A program made the position numbers and the translations under genes. A stretch of DNA of 64,000 nucleotides from Anaerolineales bacterium (GTDB lineage: Bacteria > Chloroflexota > Anaerolineae > Anaerolineales > UBA11579), in NCBI GenBank assembly GCA_021463845.1, contig JAJTXV010000001.1, positions 582,174 to 646,173 of the forward strand, read 5' to 3'. Below, piece after piece: positions 33,208 through 41,715 of this stretch. The notes under the pieces were generated by a model that was not told where the DNA came from, searched no databases, and saw only the letters and a program-made list of their open reading frames with translations. Position 1 is the first letter of the stretch. Each line of letters begins with the position of its first letter.

Positions 33208-34014
33208 TTAGCGCACGAGGCCGGAGAACAGTCCATTCAGGGCGGCGTCAATGCTGTGCTGGGGCACCAGAAGATAGACCGCAGAAAGGGCCACCGTGGC
33301 CAACACCACCCAGCGCACCCAGCTGGCGCCCTTGGTGGCGGCCATGCGGGCCGCCCAGCCGGCGCCGATCATATTGCCAACGCCCAAAACCAACCCGGCC
33401 ACCCAATCCACCTGGGCGTTGTTGGCGAACACGAGAAGCGAGCAGAAGGTGAAGACGAGGATGACCACTACTTTGACGGCGTTGGCACGCACCAGGTCAT
33501 AGCCGATGGAAAGCACCAGGGCCGCCAATAGGAAGATGCCTACGCCGGCCTGGATGAAGCCGCCATACAAACCGATCACAAACATGCTGGCGGCCTGCAT
33601 GAGGGTGAAGCCGCCCTTGGGCAGGCTTTGGAGGGTGCCCTGCAGCCAGCGCTCTGGCCGCAACACCATCACGACCAGCATCAATATCATGACCGCACCG
33701 ATGACCTGGCGCATCATGCGTTCGTCGAGGTTCACGGCGATCTGGGCGCCGATGATCGAGCCGGCCACGCTGGGGATGCTGAGCAGCAAGGCCCCGCGCA
33801 GGTCGAGCGAGCCGCTGCTTTTGAAGCTGGCGCCGGCCACGATGTTTTGCAGCACCACGCCGACCCGGTTGGTGCCATTGGCCACATTGGCGGGTAACCC
33901 CAGGAAGATCAGCGCGGGCAGAGTGATCAGCGAGCCACTGCCGGCGAGCGTGTTAATTACGCCGGCCAGCACCCCAGCCAGCATGACAAGTGCGTATTGA
34001 GGGATATGGTCCAT
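33208..34014 (-). CDS. TauE/SafE family permease
   Basis: 268 residues, about eight transmembrane helices, starting YALVMLAGVLAGVINTLAGSGSLITLPALIFLGLPANVANGTNRVGVVLQN, the signature N-terminus of this family of sulfite/sulfonate and organic-anion exporters. A second inverted repeat half begins near GLYGGFIQAGVGIFLLAAL. The ATG at 34014 is chosen because TATAAT (34029-34024) ends 9 nt upstream; a 22-codon extension would include the promoter. Promoter and start region closely resemble those of the terC-like gene. Substrate unknown. Confidence 0.87.
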   Translation of the reverse strand: MDHIPQYALVMLAGVLAGVINTLAGSGSLITLPALIFLGLPANVANGTNRVGVVLQNIVAGASFKSSGSLDLRGALLLSIPSVAGSIIGAQIAVNLDERMMRQVIGAVMILMLVVMVLRPERWLQGTLQSLPKGGFTLMQAASMFVIGLYGGFIQAGVGIFLLAALVLSIGYDLVRANAVKVVVILVFTFCSLLVFANNAQVDWVAGLVLGVGNMIGAGWAARMAATKGASWVRWVVLATVALSAVYLLVPQHSIDAALNGLFSGLVR

Positions 34015-34426
34015 AGGCGCGAGATTATAGTCCTGCGAGTTTGCGAAATCTTGGGAAGTGGTCCGTGCTGCGAAAAGCATTAATCATCATCATGGCTATT
34101 TGGAGGGGGAGGCCCTAGGCAGTTAATAGTTAAAGCTTTTTTCTTAAAGCCTTGCCCCTTATGTCGGACTTATAGCAGAACTTGCTAAGAAACAGCGCTT
34201 TCGATGGTGCCTGTCAAGCTACTAGGGCGGTAGGACCTGGAATGCCCACACGGACTTATGGTTTCGATAAGTATTATTATCGCAAATTATGCTATACTGT
34301 AGGCATAAGGCGAATTTGACTTGGTTTGAGCGAGCAACAAGATATGTGCAGTTTGCTGCGAAATTTGACGCAAGCGCACTATAGTACGGCGCAAATTGCA
34401 TCGCAACTCAGAATTGAGGCGAACTA
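34015..34426. other. Intergenic region with candidate dif site and recombinase promoter
   Basis: 412 bp without a gene. It holds the TauE-family -10 at 34024-34029, a candidate dif site at 34260-34287, and an inverted repeat TTATGC/GCATAA (about 34287-34308) that brackets a TATACT -10-like box. Further down a TTGACT at about 34318 may serve as an alternative -35 for the recombinase gene. I see nothing else in the first 200 bp. Confidence 0.5.
34260..34287 (+). other. Candidate dif (Xer recombination) site
   Basis: 28-bp element of the classic 11-6-11 layout: left arm GGTTTCGATAA, spacer GTATTA, right arm TTATCGCAAAT. The inner six bases of the arms (CGATAA/TTATCG) are perfect inverted repeats. 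By my hand alignment it matches E. coli dif at 7 of 11 left-arm and 8 of 11 right-arm positions, including the inner ATAA/TTAT and the outer AAAT. It lies 139 bp upstream of a Xer-like tyrosine recombinase gene. Confidence 0.6.
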
Positions 34427-35425
34427 ATGGCAACCCTAACTATCCAAGAGGCCGTGGAGAGATACCTGGACAGCGTGAAGCTGGCCAGGGCTCACAACAC
34501 GCTACTGACCTATAAGAAGTCAATGCAGTCTTTTCTGGACTGCCTGCGGGCTGAGGGTCTGGCGCCAGAGGCTCCCTTATCCGCCCTGAACGAAGATGCG
34601 GTGGCGCATTTTGCGGCTTATTCCAAGGACAGGTCGCCTGCCACAGAGCGCCTGCGGCTGCAGGCCGCGGCCGGCTTCTACGAGTTCCTGGCTGCGGAGC
34701 GCCTGGCCGAGCCGAACCTGCCACGCGTGCGTATGTTGATGCGCCAGCGTGGCCGGCGGCCTGGCCCGCGCCTGCCGCAGTTCCCGCGCGAAGCTATAGA
34801 ACAAATGTTGGAGTATGCAGACAGCCTGGACCAGCTCCCCGCCGAGGATGAAGTGGAAGCCCTGCGCAATAAACGCGACAAGGCTTTCATATTGACCCTG
34901 GGCGAGACGGGCCTGCGTGTGCACGAAGCCTGCAAGCTGACCCGCGGCGACATGCAACTGCAGGAAGGCAAAGCGATCGTGATCGGCAAAGGCAACCAGG
35001 AGGCTATGGTGCGCTTCTCCCGGCGGGCGATACGCGCCATCCGCAGCTATATACAGTCGCGCGGCAGCCTGGATGGCGCCAGCGGCCGCCAGCTGGGCAG
35101 CCTGCCCCTGTTTGCCCGCCACGACAAGGGCGCCGGTGCCAAGAAAGTGAAGGGGATCACGCCCAGCACCGGGCGCAATATCATTGCCCGCCATGTGGCC
35201 CGTGCCCTTGGCGAGGAGGCCAAGGGCACAATATCCCCCCACAGCTTCCGCCATTACTTCGTAACCACGGTGCTGCGCGGCACTGGCGGCAACCTGAAGA
35301 TGGCGCAGGAACTGGCGCGCCACAAGAACATTCAAGTTACCCAGCGCTATGCCCATCTGAGTGATGATGAGTTGGACCGTGGGTATTACGAAGTCTTTGA
35401 AAACTCAGGCGGTGGTGAAGATTAG
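34427..35425 (+). CDS. Tyrosine recombinase, XerC/XerD-like
   Basis: 332-residue site-specific recombinase. The N-terminal SAM-like core-binding domain covers about residues 5-110. The catalytic domain has all active residues: Arg in TGLRVHEACKL, Lys in VIGKGNQEAM, HxxR in SPHSFRHYFVTT, the second His in LARHKNIQVTQRYAHL, and that motif's Tyr nucleophile. It is close to the length of chromosomal XerC/XerD, slightly longer. GAGG lies 7 nt before the ATG. A dif-like site just upstream argues for a role in resolving chromosome dimers rather than an integrase; no phage genes are nearby. Confidence 0.87.
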   Translation: MATLTIQEAVERYLDSVKLARAHNTLLTYKKSMQSFLDCLRAEGLAPEAPLSALNEDAVAHFAAYSKDRSPATERLRLQAAAGFYEFLAAERLAEPNLPRVRMLMRQRGRRPGPRLPQFPREAIEQMLEYADSLDQLPAEDEVEALRNKRDKAFILTLGETGLRVHEACKLTRGDMQLQEGKAIVIGKGNQEAMVRFSRRAIRAIRSYIQSRGSLDGASGRQLGSLPLFARHDKGAGAKKVKGITPSTGRNIIARHVARALGEEAKGTISPHSFRHYFVTTVLRGTGGNLKMAQELARHKNIQVTQRYAHLSDDELDRGYYEVFENSGGGED

Positions 35426-36675
35426 GCTTTGGTCGCGCGACTGGCGTACTTATCGCCCTTGAGCTTATACATGCGCATATCTGCCAGGCTGAGCAGTTTG
35501 TCTGGGTCGGTTTCATCATCTGGAAACAGGCTGACCCCGCAGCTGGCGCCTATGACGGCATTTTGATTGGCAACTGTGAAGGTCTGCCCCAGGGCGGTCT
35601 CAATATCCATAGCTATTTTTTGCGCATCGCGGCGTGTTCCCACTTCTTCCAGGATCACACTAAATTCGTCACCACCCAAACGCGCCAGCGTATCTGTAGT
35701 GCGCAGTACTTCATGCAGACGCTTGGCTACCGCTTTCAGCAATAGGTCACCGGTGCGGTGGCCATAGGTGTCATTGACCTTCTTGAAGCCATCCAGATCC
35801 AGAAACAGTACCGCCATTTTGCGATTGTTGCGTTTGGCACGCTCGATGGCGCGCCACAACACCTCGGCAAACAAGGTGCGGTTGTACAGCCCGGTCAACT
35901 CGTCATGAGTGGCCTTGTGGTAGAGATCAACTTCCATCGCTTTCCGGTTGCGGATATCGCGCCCGATGGCTTGATAGTGCAAGGCGCGGCCTTGCGGGCT
36001 GCGGATCACAGCGGAGTCCATCTCGGCAGTAATGCGCAGGCCATCTTTGGATAAGAAGGTGCGCTCGTAGACCGGCAGACGAGCCTGGTTCCCGCGTATG
36101 ACGCCCACCCGCTGAGTTACATCTTCCTGTTCCTCCGGCACAATCACCTTGCGATAGGACGCACCTACAAGCTCCTCGCGCTTGTAGCCAAGCAAAAGCA
36201 GTGCTTCATCGTTGACATCCAGTATCTGCAGGTCAAGCCCCACTATAAATACCATGTCCACAGTTCGATCAAACAGGCCACGAAAGCGAGCCCGAGCCAT
36301 TTCTGATTCCGCCAGCTGCATGGCGAGCTTGCTGCGCAGGTGAAATCCATTGGTCAGGAAGTAAGTGACGGTGGCCATCACGATATGCGTGGCGATCAAT
36401 TCGATGCGCCCTTGCAGAGGCATGGACTCGCCAAGTTCAAGCAGTATCAAATAGTGCGGAACGGCCAGCATGAAAGCTGCAAACGCCCCTGGATAAGGGC
36501 CGAGCCATATCCCCCAGAAAATGCAAGGAACCAAACCAACTGCCAACCCTACCGTGCCAACATAGCCGTAAAGGACCGGCACCACAGGCAAATAAACGGC
36601 TAGCACAAGAACAGCCACCAGCCATTTTCGCAGCCGCCACCCCTGTTGGTCCTTGACAGTGAGTAGTTTTTCCAA
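35422..36675 (-). CDS. Membrane-anchored PAS-GGDEF diguanylate cyclase
   Basis: Makes cyclic di-GMP from GTP. 417 residues: several N-terminal transmembrane helices (about residues 18-105) forming a small sensor module, a PAS domain (about 145-255, FRGLFDRTVDMVFIVGLDLQILDVNDEALLLLGY), and a C-terminal GGDEF domain with the intact active site RLGGDEFSVILEE. The inhibitory I-site RTTD is also present at the right spacing before GGDEF, so product feedback is likely. There is no EAL domain. The start is a TTG at 36675 and is uncertain. The last codons overlap the convergent recombinase gene by 4 bp. Confidence 0.87.
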   Translation of the reverse strand: MEKLLTVKDQQGWRLRKWLVAVLVLAVYLPVVPVLYGYVGTVGLAVGLVPCIFWGIWLGPYPGAFAAFMLAVPHYLILLELGESMPLQGRIELIATHIVMATVTYFLTNGFHLRSKLAMQLAESEMARARFRGLFDRTVDMVFIVGLDLQILDVNDEALLLLGYKREELVGASYRKVIVPEEQEDVTQRVGVIRGNQARLPVYERTFLSKDGLRITAEMDSAVIRSPQGRALHYQAIGRDIRNRKAMEVDLYHKATHDELTGLYNRTLFAEVLWRAIERAKRNNRKMAVLFLDLDGFKKVNDTYGHRTGDLLLKAVAKRLHEVLRTTDTLARLGGDEFSVILEEVGTRRDAQKIAMDIETALGQTFTVANQNAVIGASCGVSLFPDDETDPDKLLSLADMRMYKLKGDKYASRATKA

Positions 36676-36793
36676 CGCTCTAAACCACAGGAAACTAAGT
36701 TGCTGGAGCTTATGCTATTATCGTGAAAATCTTTGTTTTGTACATGAAAAACTGATATGGCTATGCGCATTATCAGTTGGGAGCCCGTACCAC

Positions 36794-38077
36794 TTGGTAA
36801 CTACCGAGCTTGTCGTAATCATTGTCCTTATTCTTGTAAACGGATATTTCGCCGCCGCTGAACTGGCGCTGGTCACCTCTCGCAAGCACCGCCTCAAAGT
36901 AATTTCAGACCAGGGCGACAAGGCTGCTGCTGAAGTCATCAAGGTCAAAGAACAGCCGGGGCACATTCTGGCAACAGTGCAAGTGGGCATTAGCCTGGTG
37001 ACGTCTTTGGCCTCGGCGTATGGCGGTGCATCCATTGCGCCGATCCTGGCGCAGTGGATGGCGCAGGTGCCGGCGCTGCAGCCTTACGCGCAGCAGCTCT
37101 CGCTGTTGTTGCTGGTGCTGCTAATCACGTACGTCACACTGATCATTGGCGAGCTGGTTCCTAAACAGCTGGCGCTGCGCAATCCGGAGCGGATGGCCAC
37201 CCGGCTTTACCGGCCGCTGCGATGGTTAGAAAAACTCACGTCTCCGCTGGTAAAGCTGCTGTCCATCTCGACCGATGCAATATTGCGGCTGTTGCCGCGC
37301 AGCGCGCACTCCCCAAGCACAAGTTCAGAAGAGATCGAGCAGCTGTTGCAACAGGGCCGCGCGGAAGGCGTCTTCCAATTGAGCGAAGCAGCCTTCGTCA
37401 GTGGCGTTTTTGAATACGGCGACCGCCAGGCCCACGATGTGATGACCTCGCGCACAGAAGTTGCCGCGCTGGATGCCTCGCTGAGTCCGAAAGAAGCGCT
37501 CAACCAGGCCGCAGAACGCGGCTTCTCTCGCTTTCCGATATACGAAGGTAACCTCGATAACGTAATTGGCTATGCGCACATCAAAGATCTGATCTGGGGT
37601 GATGACACCATCACGATCAAGGATCTGGCGCGCCAAGTGATCCTGGTGCCGGAAAGCGCCACCCTGCCTGATGTTTACAAGCGGCTGACCACGGAGCGCT
37701 CACACATGGCGATCGTGCTGGATGAGCATGGCGGCACCGCCGGCCTGCTCACGCTCGAAGACGTGCTGGAAGTTATCGTTGGCGAGATCAATGACGAGTA
37801 TCACATCAGCCGCGGTGACGTTAACGCGCTGGGCAAAGGCACATGGCTAGTGGCTGGCGGAACCTCAGTAGATGAATTGAGCAGCGTCGTGGGCGTAGAA
37901 ATCGAAGAAGACGAAGCCTACAACACCGCCGCAGGGTTGGTAATGGCTCAGTTAGGACGAATACCCAATGTCGGTGAAGTTGTGCACTACAACAACCTCA
38001 CCTTTACTGTGCGCCAGATGAACAAACTCCGCATCGAGCTGCTTTTGGTTCAGCGAATCCAGCCCAGCCAACAGTAG
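36794..38077 (+). CDS. CNNM/CBS/CorC-domain membrane protein (hemolysin C-like)
   Basis: 427 residues in the order DUF21/CNNM transmembrane domain (from VVIIVLILVNGYFAAAELALVTSRKHRL), a CBS pair (VMTSRTEVAALDASL through GTAGLLTLEDVLEVIVGEI), and a CorC_HlyC C-terminal domain (WLVAGGTSVDELSSVVGVEI). Relatives take part in Mg2+ or Co2+ efflux; the hemolysin name is historical. I take the TTG at 36794 as start: GGGAG is 10 nt upstream and the family N-terminus begins right after. A frame opening at 36653 would add 47 unlikely residues and overlap the divergent gene's start. Confidence 0.82.
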   Translation: MVTTELVVIIVLILVNGYFAAAELALVTSRKHRLKVISDQGDKAAAEVIKVKEQPGHILATVQVGISLVTSLASAYGGASIAPILAQWMAQVPALQPYAQQLSLLLLVLLITYVTLIIGELVPKQLALRNPERMATRLYRPLRWLEKLTSPLVKLLSISTDAILRLLPRSAHSPSTSSEEIEQLLQQGRAEGVFQLSEAAFVSGVFEYGDRQAHDVMTSRTEVAALDASLSPKEALNQAAERGFSRFPIYEGNLDNVIGYAHIKDLIWGDDTITIKDLARQVILVPESATLPDVYKRLTTERSHMAIVLDEHGGTAGLLTLEDVLEVIVGEINDEYHISRGDVNALGKGTWLVAGGTSVDELSSVVGVEIEEDEAYNTAAGLVMAQLGRIPNVGEVVHYNNLTFTVRQMNKLRIELLLVQRIQPSQQ

Positions 38078-38108
38078 CCCCTTTTCATCCGTCTCTACGC
38101 ACCCTCGC

Positions 38109-38162
38109 TTGACAACTCTTAACAATCTCTTTATAGTTTACTAACACGCGTAACTAACACGC
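38109..38162 (+). promoter_or_regulatory. lacI-like gene promoter with 13-bp-spaced direct repeat
   Basis: TTGACA (38109-38114), 17-bp spacer, TATAGT (38132-38137): near-consensus housekeeping promoter. Immediately downstream the 10-mer ACTAACACGC occurs twice (38140-38149 and 38153-38162), 13 bp apart, across the expected transcription start. This is a good position for autoregulation, though direct repeats are not the usual palindromic LacI operator. Confidence 0.7.
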
Positions 38163-38169
38163 TTTAGTC

Positions 38170-39198
38170 TTGACAAATAACAGAGTTACCAGCCACGACG
38201 TTGCTCAAGCTGCGGGTGTCTCCCGAGCCACTGTTTCTGTTGTCTTAAACAATCTGCCCGGAATTGCGATCAGTGATGCGACCCGCCAGCGGGTTCTGGA
38301 TGTCGCAAAGCAGCTCAATTACTCCCCTAACTCTGCCGGCCGCAAGCTGGCCAGCGGAAAATCAAACACCATTGGCCTGGTGCTGCACCAGTCACCCGAG
38401 CAAGTGTACGCAGATGCCTTTCTTACGCGAGTTATGTTCGGCATAGAGCAAGCCGCCATGAAGCACGGCTACCATGTTCTCCTAAAGCAAGTCGACCCGG
38501 CTGACCCGACTGGCTACCGCCATCTGGTGAGCGAGAACCATGTTGACGGGATCATCCTGTCTGGCCCGCGACAGGATGATCCCGAACTTCTGCGCCTAGT
38601 GGAAGAAGGCGTACACATTATGCTGCTGGGCCAGATACCTGACAGCACGATCCCATTCGTTGACATTGACGCCACGCGCAGCGCCGAGCAGGCGGTACGC
38701 CATCTGGTTCAGCTTGGGCACACCCGCATCGCCATCATCACCAACGCCAGTTTGAGCTACACCTCAGCCCAGCAGCGCCTTATCGGCTACCAGAACGCAC
38801 TCGAGCAGGCCGGCCTTACTTTGGAGCCGGCTTACGTGAAAGAAGGCAACTACACGCCCGGCAGCGGCCTGGCTGCCATGAACCAACTGCTGGCTCTGCC
38901 CCAGCCGCCGACAGCCGTGTTCGTAGCCAGCGATGTAGTGGCGCTGGGCGCCATGCTGGCGGTCAAGAATGCCGGCCTGCACATTCCGCAAGACATGGCC
39001 TTCGTAGGTTTCGATGACATTGCGCTGGCCGAGTTCTACGACCCACCGCTGACCACTGTGCGCCTGCCCGGCTACAAGCTGGGGATGATGGCCTGTGAAC
39101 GTTTGCTGCAGCTCCTGAAATGGGGCAAGCTGAGCCAACCTGGCTATTTATTCGAAACTGATCTCGTCGTTCGTTCATCAAGCGTAACAACGCCATAA
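38170..39198 (+). CDS. LacI family transcriptional regulator
   Basis: 342 residues. The N-terminal helix-turn-helix and hinge (VTSHDVAQAAGVSRATVSVVLNNLPGIAISDATRQRVLDVAKQLNYSPNSAGRKLASG) bind an operator; the rest is a periplasmic-binding-protein-like sensor domain (NTIGLVLHQ to VFVASDVVALGAMLAVKNAGLHIPQDMAFVGFDDIALAEFYDPPLTTV). Start is a TTG at 38170. Placed directly before the alpha-glucoside ABC genes, it probably controls them in response to a sugar such as trehalose or maltose (inference). A hairpin at about 39260-39280 separates it from the binding-protein gene. Confidence 0.9.
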   Translation: MTNNRVTSHDVAQAAGVSRATVSVVLNNLPGIAISDATRQRVLDVAKQLNYSPNSAGRKLASGKSNTIGLVLHQSPEQVYADAFLTRVMFGIEQAAMKHGYHVLLKQVDPADPTGYRHLVSENHVDGIILSGPRQDDPELLRLVEEGVHIMLLGQIPDSTIPFVDIDATRSAEQAVRHLVQLGHTRIAIITNASLSYTSAQQRLIGYQNALEQAGLTLEPAYVKEGNYTPGSGLAAMNQLLALPQPPTAVFVASDVVALGAMLAVKNAGLHIPQDMAFVGFDDIALAEFYDPPLTTVRLPGYKLGMMACERLLQLLKWGKLSQPGYLFETDLVVRSSSVTTP

Positions 39199-39259
39199 TC
39201 CTGATCCATAGACAAATTTGTAAAAGGAGGTACTGCGCCAAAAACCCACAATTGAAGAT

Positions 39260-39290
39260 GCGCCCAAGCTGAGGCGCGTGTTTTGTTGAC
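39260..39290 (+). terminator. Possible terminator/attenuator between lacI-like gene and binding-protein gene
   Basis: GCGCC and GGCGC form a short stem around an 8-9 nt loop, followed by GTGTTTTGTT. An AAAGGAGG with no matching reading frame lies 35 bp upstream. Weak alone, but well placed to adjust transcription into the transport operon. Confidence 0.4.
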
Positions 39291-39316
39291 TCACTATCCG
39301 GAAGGAGAAGTAAGTT

Positions 39317-40648
39317 ATGTCCAAGCACTTCAAGTTTTTTCTAGCTCTGACCGTGTTCAGCCTGATCCTGGCTGCCTGCGGCGGCGGTGCGCCCGCCCCC
39401 ACGGCTGCGCCTGCTGAACCGACGACCGCCCCCTCCACTGATGCGCCGGCCGAGCCGGCAGACGACATGTGCTACGGTGCAGCGCCTGGTGACGAAGTCA
39501 CCATCCTGTACCAGTGGTCTGGCGCCGAGGAAGAAAGCTTCCACGCTGCGATTGCCCCCATCGTGGAGGCCTGTGGCCTGACCATCGTGCCTGAGTCCTC
39601 CCGTGACCAGGCCCTGTTGGAAACCCGCATCGAATCCGGTGACGCCTGGAACCTGGTGTTCTGGCCCACCGTTGGCCCGATCGGCTCCTATGGCGACCAG
39701 CTGGTCGCCCTGGACAGCCTGGGCGCCGACGCTGGCAACTACGCTCCGGCCTGGATGGCCACCTCGGGTGGCAGCTGGCTGGGCGTAGCCGTCAAGGCCG
39801 ACCCCAAGTCCATCGTTTGGTACAGCCCGGTCAACTTTGATGCGTTTGGCTACAGCGTGCCCACCACCTGGGATGACTTTGTGGCTCTGGCTGACCAGAT
39901 GGTCGCCGACGGCAATGTTCCCTTCGCGATGGGCTTTGAGAGCGGTGACGCCACCGGCTGGACCGCCTCTGACTTCATTCAGGACATTCTGCTGTCCACT
40001 CAGGGCAGCGCGTATGTGAATGGCATCCTGGATGGTTCGGTTGCCTACAACGATGCGGGTGTGGCTGGCGCGTACGAGATCTACAGCGGCTGGGCCACTG
40101 ACCCGGCTTACGCCGTGGGCGGCGCCGAGGGTTCCCTGAGCACCGCGTTCAGCGATGCGATCCTGCAACCGTTCAGCGACCCGCCGCAGGCCATGATGGT
40201 CAAGCAGTCCGGCTTTGCGGGCGGCGCGATCGCGGCGCAGTACCCCGAGCTTGAGTTCGGTACGGACTTCAGCTTCTTCCACTTCCCCGGCGCCGATGGC
40301 GTGCAGGGCGGTGCTGACTGGATGATGGCCTTTGCCGACACGCCGGCGGTACGCGCGATCGTGGCGTACCTGACCAGCGCTGAGGGTGGCGCCCACTGGG
40401 CCTCCACCGGCTTCGGTCTTTCCCCCAACAGCGGCTCGGCCGGCAACTATGCTGACCCGATCAACGCTGCTTTGGCTGACGTGCTGGCCGGCGCCAGCGC
40501 TGCCACGCCTGACATCGGCGACTCCATCCAGCCCAGCTTCGGCTCGGCCGAGTGGCGCGCGATCGTGGACGTGGTGAGCGGCGCCGCGAGCATTGACGCC
40601 GCACTGGCTGGCGCAGCTGAAGCACAGGCTGCCGACCAGGGCAACTAG
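39317..40648 (+). CDS. Sugar ABC transporter substrate-binding lipoprotein (alpha-glucoside type)
   Basis: 443 residues. A lipoprotein signal peptide (KHFKFFLALTVFSLILAAC) with lipobox LAAC is followed by a Pro/Ala/Thr linker and a family 1-type solute-binding fold (VTILYQWSGAEEESFHAAIAPIVEACGLTI; PTTWDDFVALADQM). It presents sugar to the two permeases encoded downstream; the AglE-like style suggests an alpha-glucoside. AAGGAG sits about 9 nt before the ATG. A strong hairpin without T-run follows, likely protecting this mRNA so that the binding protein is made in excess. No transport ATPase is nearby. Confidence 0.9.
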   Translation: MSKHFKFFLALTVFSLILAACGGGAPAPTAAPAEPTTAPSTDAPAEPADDMCYGAAPGDEVTILYQWSGAEEESFHAAIAPIVEACGLTIVPESSRDQALLETRIESGDAWNLVFWPTVGPIGSYGDQLVALDSLGADAGNYAPAWMATSGGSWLGVAVKADPKSIVWYSPVNFDAFGYSVPTTWDDFVALADQMVADGNVPFAMGFESGDATGWTASDFIQDILLSTQGSAYVNGILDGSVAYNDAGVAGAYEIYSGWATDPAYAVGGAEGSLSTAFSDAILQPFSDPPQAMMVKQSGFAGGAIAAQYPELEFGTDFSFFHFPGADGVQGGADWMMAFADTPAVRAIVAYLTSAEGGAHWASTGFGLSPNSGSAGNYADPINAALADVLAGASAATPDIGDSIQPSFGSAEWRAIVDVVSGAASIDAALAGAAEAQAADQGN

Positions 40649-40660
40649 CGCAACACAAGA

Positions 40661-40694
40661 CAACCGCCCCAGGGCATCTGCTCTGGGGCGGTTG
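40661..40694 (+). other. mRNA-stabilising hairpin after the binding-protein gene
   Basis: Perfect 12-bp stem CAACCGCCCCAG / CTGGGGCGGTTG around a 10-nt loop, not followed by a T-run. Such intercistronic hairpins shield the 5' gene of binding-protein operons from 3' decay. Confidence 0.65.
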
Positions 40695-40740
40695 GTTGGC
40701 GCCACTCGGCGCCGGCCAACGAGCGGAGAGGAGACCTCTT

Positions 40741-41700
40741 GTGAGCGAGCGCATTCCGAACATCATGCGGCAAGGCCGCATGGCGCCATGGCTTTACCTG
40801 GCGCCTGCACTCATCATCATTCTGGTGTACATCGTCTACCCAGCCTTCAACACGTTTCATCTAAGCTTGCTGGATAAGGATTCGCTCAACTGGGCATCCA
40901 GCGCATGTGTGCAAGGCCGCCCCTGCTGGGGCATTTTCGAGAACTATCGCTATGCACTGACCAGCGAGCTGGACACCACCAGCGCGGCCACGATCTGGCG
41001 CACCTTCTGGATCTCATCCTTTGGCAATAATCTCAAATGGATCCTGGGCCTGGTCACCGGCGCGGTAGCGCTTGGTTTGCTGATGGCGGTGCTGTCAGAC
41101 AAGGTCAAGTACGAATCGCTGGCGAAGTCGGTCATCTTTCTGCCGATGGCGATCTCGTTCGTGGGCGCCGGCGTGATCTGGAAGTTTGTGTATCACTTTG
41201 GCACAGACAATACGCAGATCGGTTTGCTGAATGCGATCGTGCGCTGGATAGGCGGAGAGCCTGTGTCGTTCATGACGCGCATCCCGCTCAACACCTTCAT
41301 GCTGATCGTCGTGGGCATCTGGATGTGGGCGGGTTTCTGCATGGTCATCCTCTCGGCGGCGATCAAGAGCGTGCCGTCAGAGCTGCTCGAGGCGGCCCGC
41401 ATGGACGGAGCAACGGAGTGGACCGCGTTCTGGAAGATCACCGTGCCCGTGATCCTGCCCACCATTGTGGTGGTGATCACGACGATGGTCATCAACACCC
41501 TCAAGATCTTCGACATCGTATTCGTGATGACGGGCGGCAACTACAGCACGGATGTAATTGCCAACCGCATGTATGCGGAAATGTACGTCAATCAGCAGAC
41601 CGGGCGCGGCACGGCGGTAGCCATGGTGCTGGTGCTGGCGATCATTCCCTTTATGTATCTCAACATCAAACGCTTTAGAGAACAGGAGGCTATGCGCTAG
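40741..41700 (+). CDS. Sugar ABC transporter permease 1 (AglF/MalF-like)
   Basis: 319 residues, about six transmembrane helices with a cytoplasmic EAA loop (ELLEAARMDGATEWTAFWKITVPVILPT) that docks the ATPase. Helix 1 is APWLYLAPALIIILVYIVYPAFNTFHLS. The first outer loop carries a pair of Cys (SSACVQGRPCW) that could form a disulfide. I use the GTG at 40741, preceded by GGAGAGGAG; the frame opening at 40696 lacks a ribosome site. Forms the channel with permease 2, whose gene starts 16 bp downstream. Confidence 0.9.
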   Translation: MSERIPNIMRQGRMAPWLYLAPALIIILVYIVYPAFNTFHLSLLDKDSLNWASSACVQGRPCWGIFENYRYALTSELDTTSAATIWRTFWISSFGNNLKWILGLVTGAVALGLLMAVLSDKVKYESLAKSVIFLPMAISFVGAGVIWKFVYHFGTDNTQIGLLNAIVRWIGGEPVSFMTRIPLNTFMLIVVGIWMWAGFCMVILSAAIKSVPSELLEAARMDGATEWTAFWKITVPVILPTIVVVITTMVINTLKIFDIVFVMTGGNYSTDVIANRMYAEMYVNQQTGRGTAVAMVLVLAIIPFMYLNIKRFREQEAMR

Positions 41701-41707
41701 CGCATAG
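41690..41707. repeat. 18-bp perfect palindrome at the permease 1 stop codon
   Basis: CTATGCGCTAGCGCATAG is its own reverse complement and spans the stop codon of permease 1, just before the start of permease 2. It could fold into a small hairpin or bind a dimeric protein, or be chance. Confidence 0.5.
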
Positions 41708-41715
41708 GGACTGCC

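Noticed and set aside
34427-35425. Recombinase as a prophage or genomic-island integrase
   Set aside because: No phage or mobilisation genes, no tRNA and no direct repeats next to it; the dif-like site and Xer-like length fit chromosome-dimer resolution better.
41684-41700. Tiny reading frame (ATG CGC TAG) after an AGGAGG at the end of permease 1
   Set aside because: It lies within the permease 1 coding end in frame; the AGGAGG encodes conserved-position residues and may instead help initiation of permease 2.
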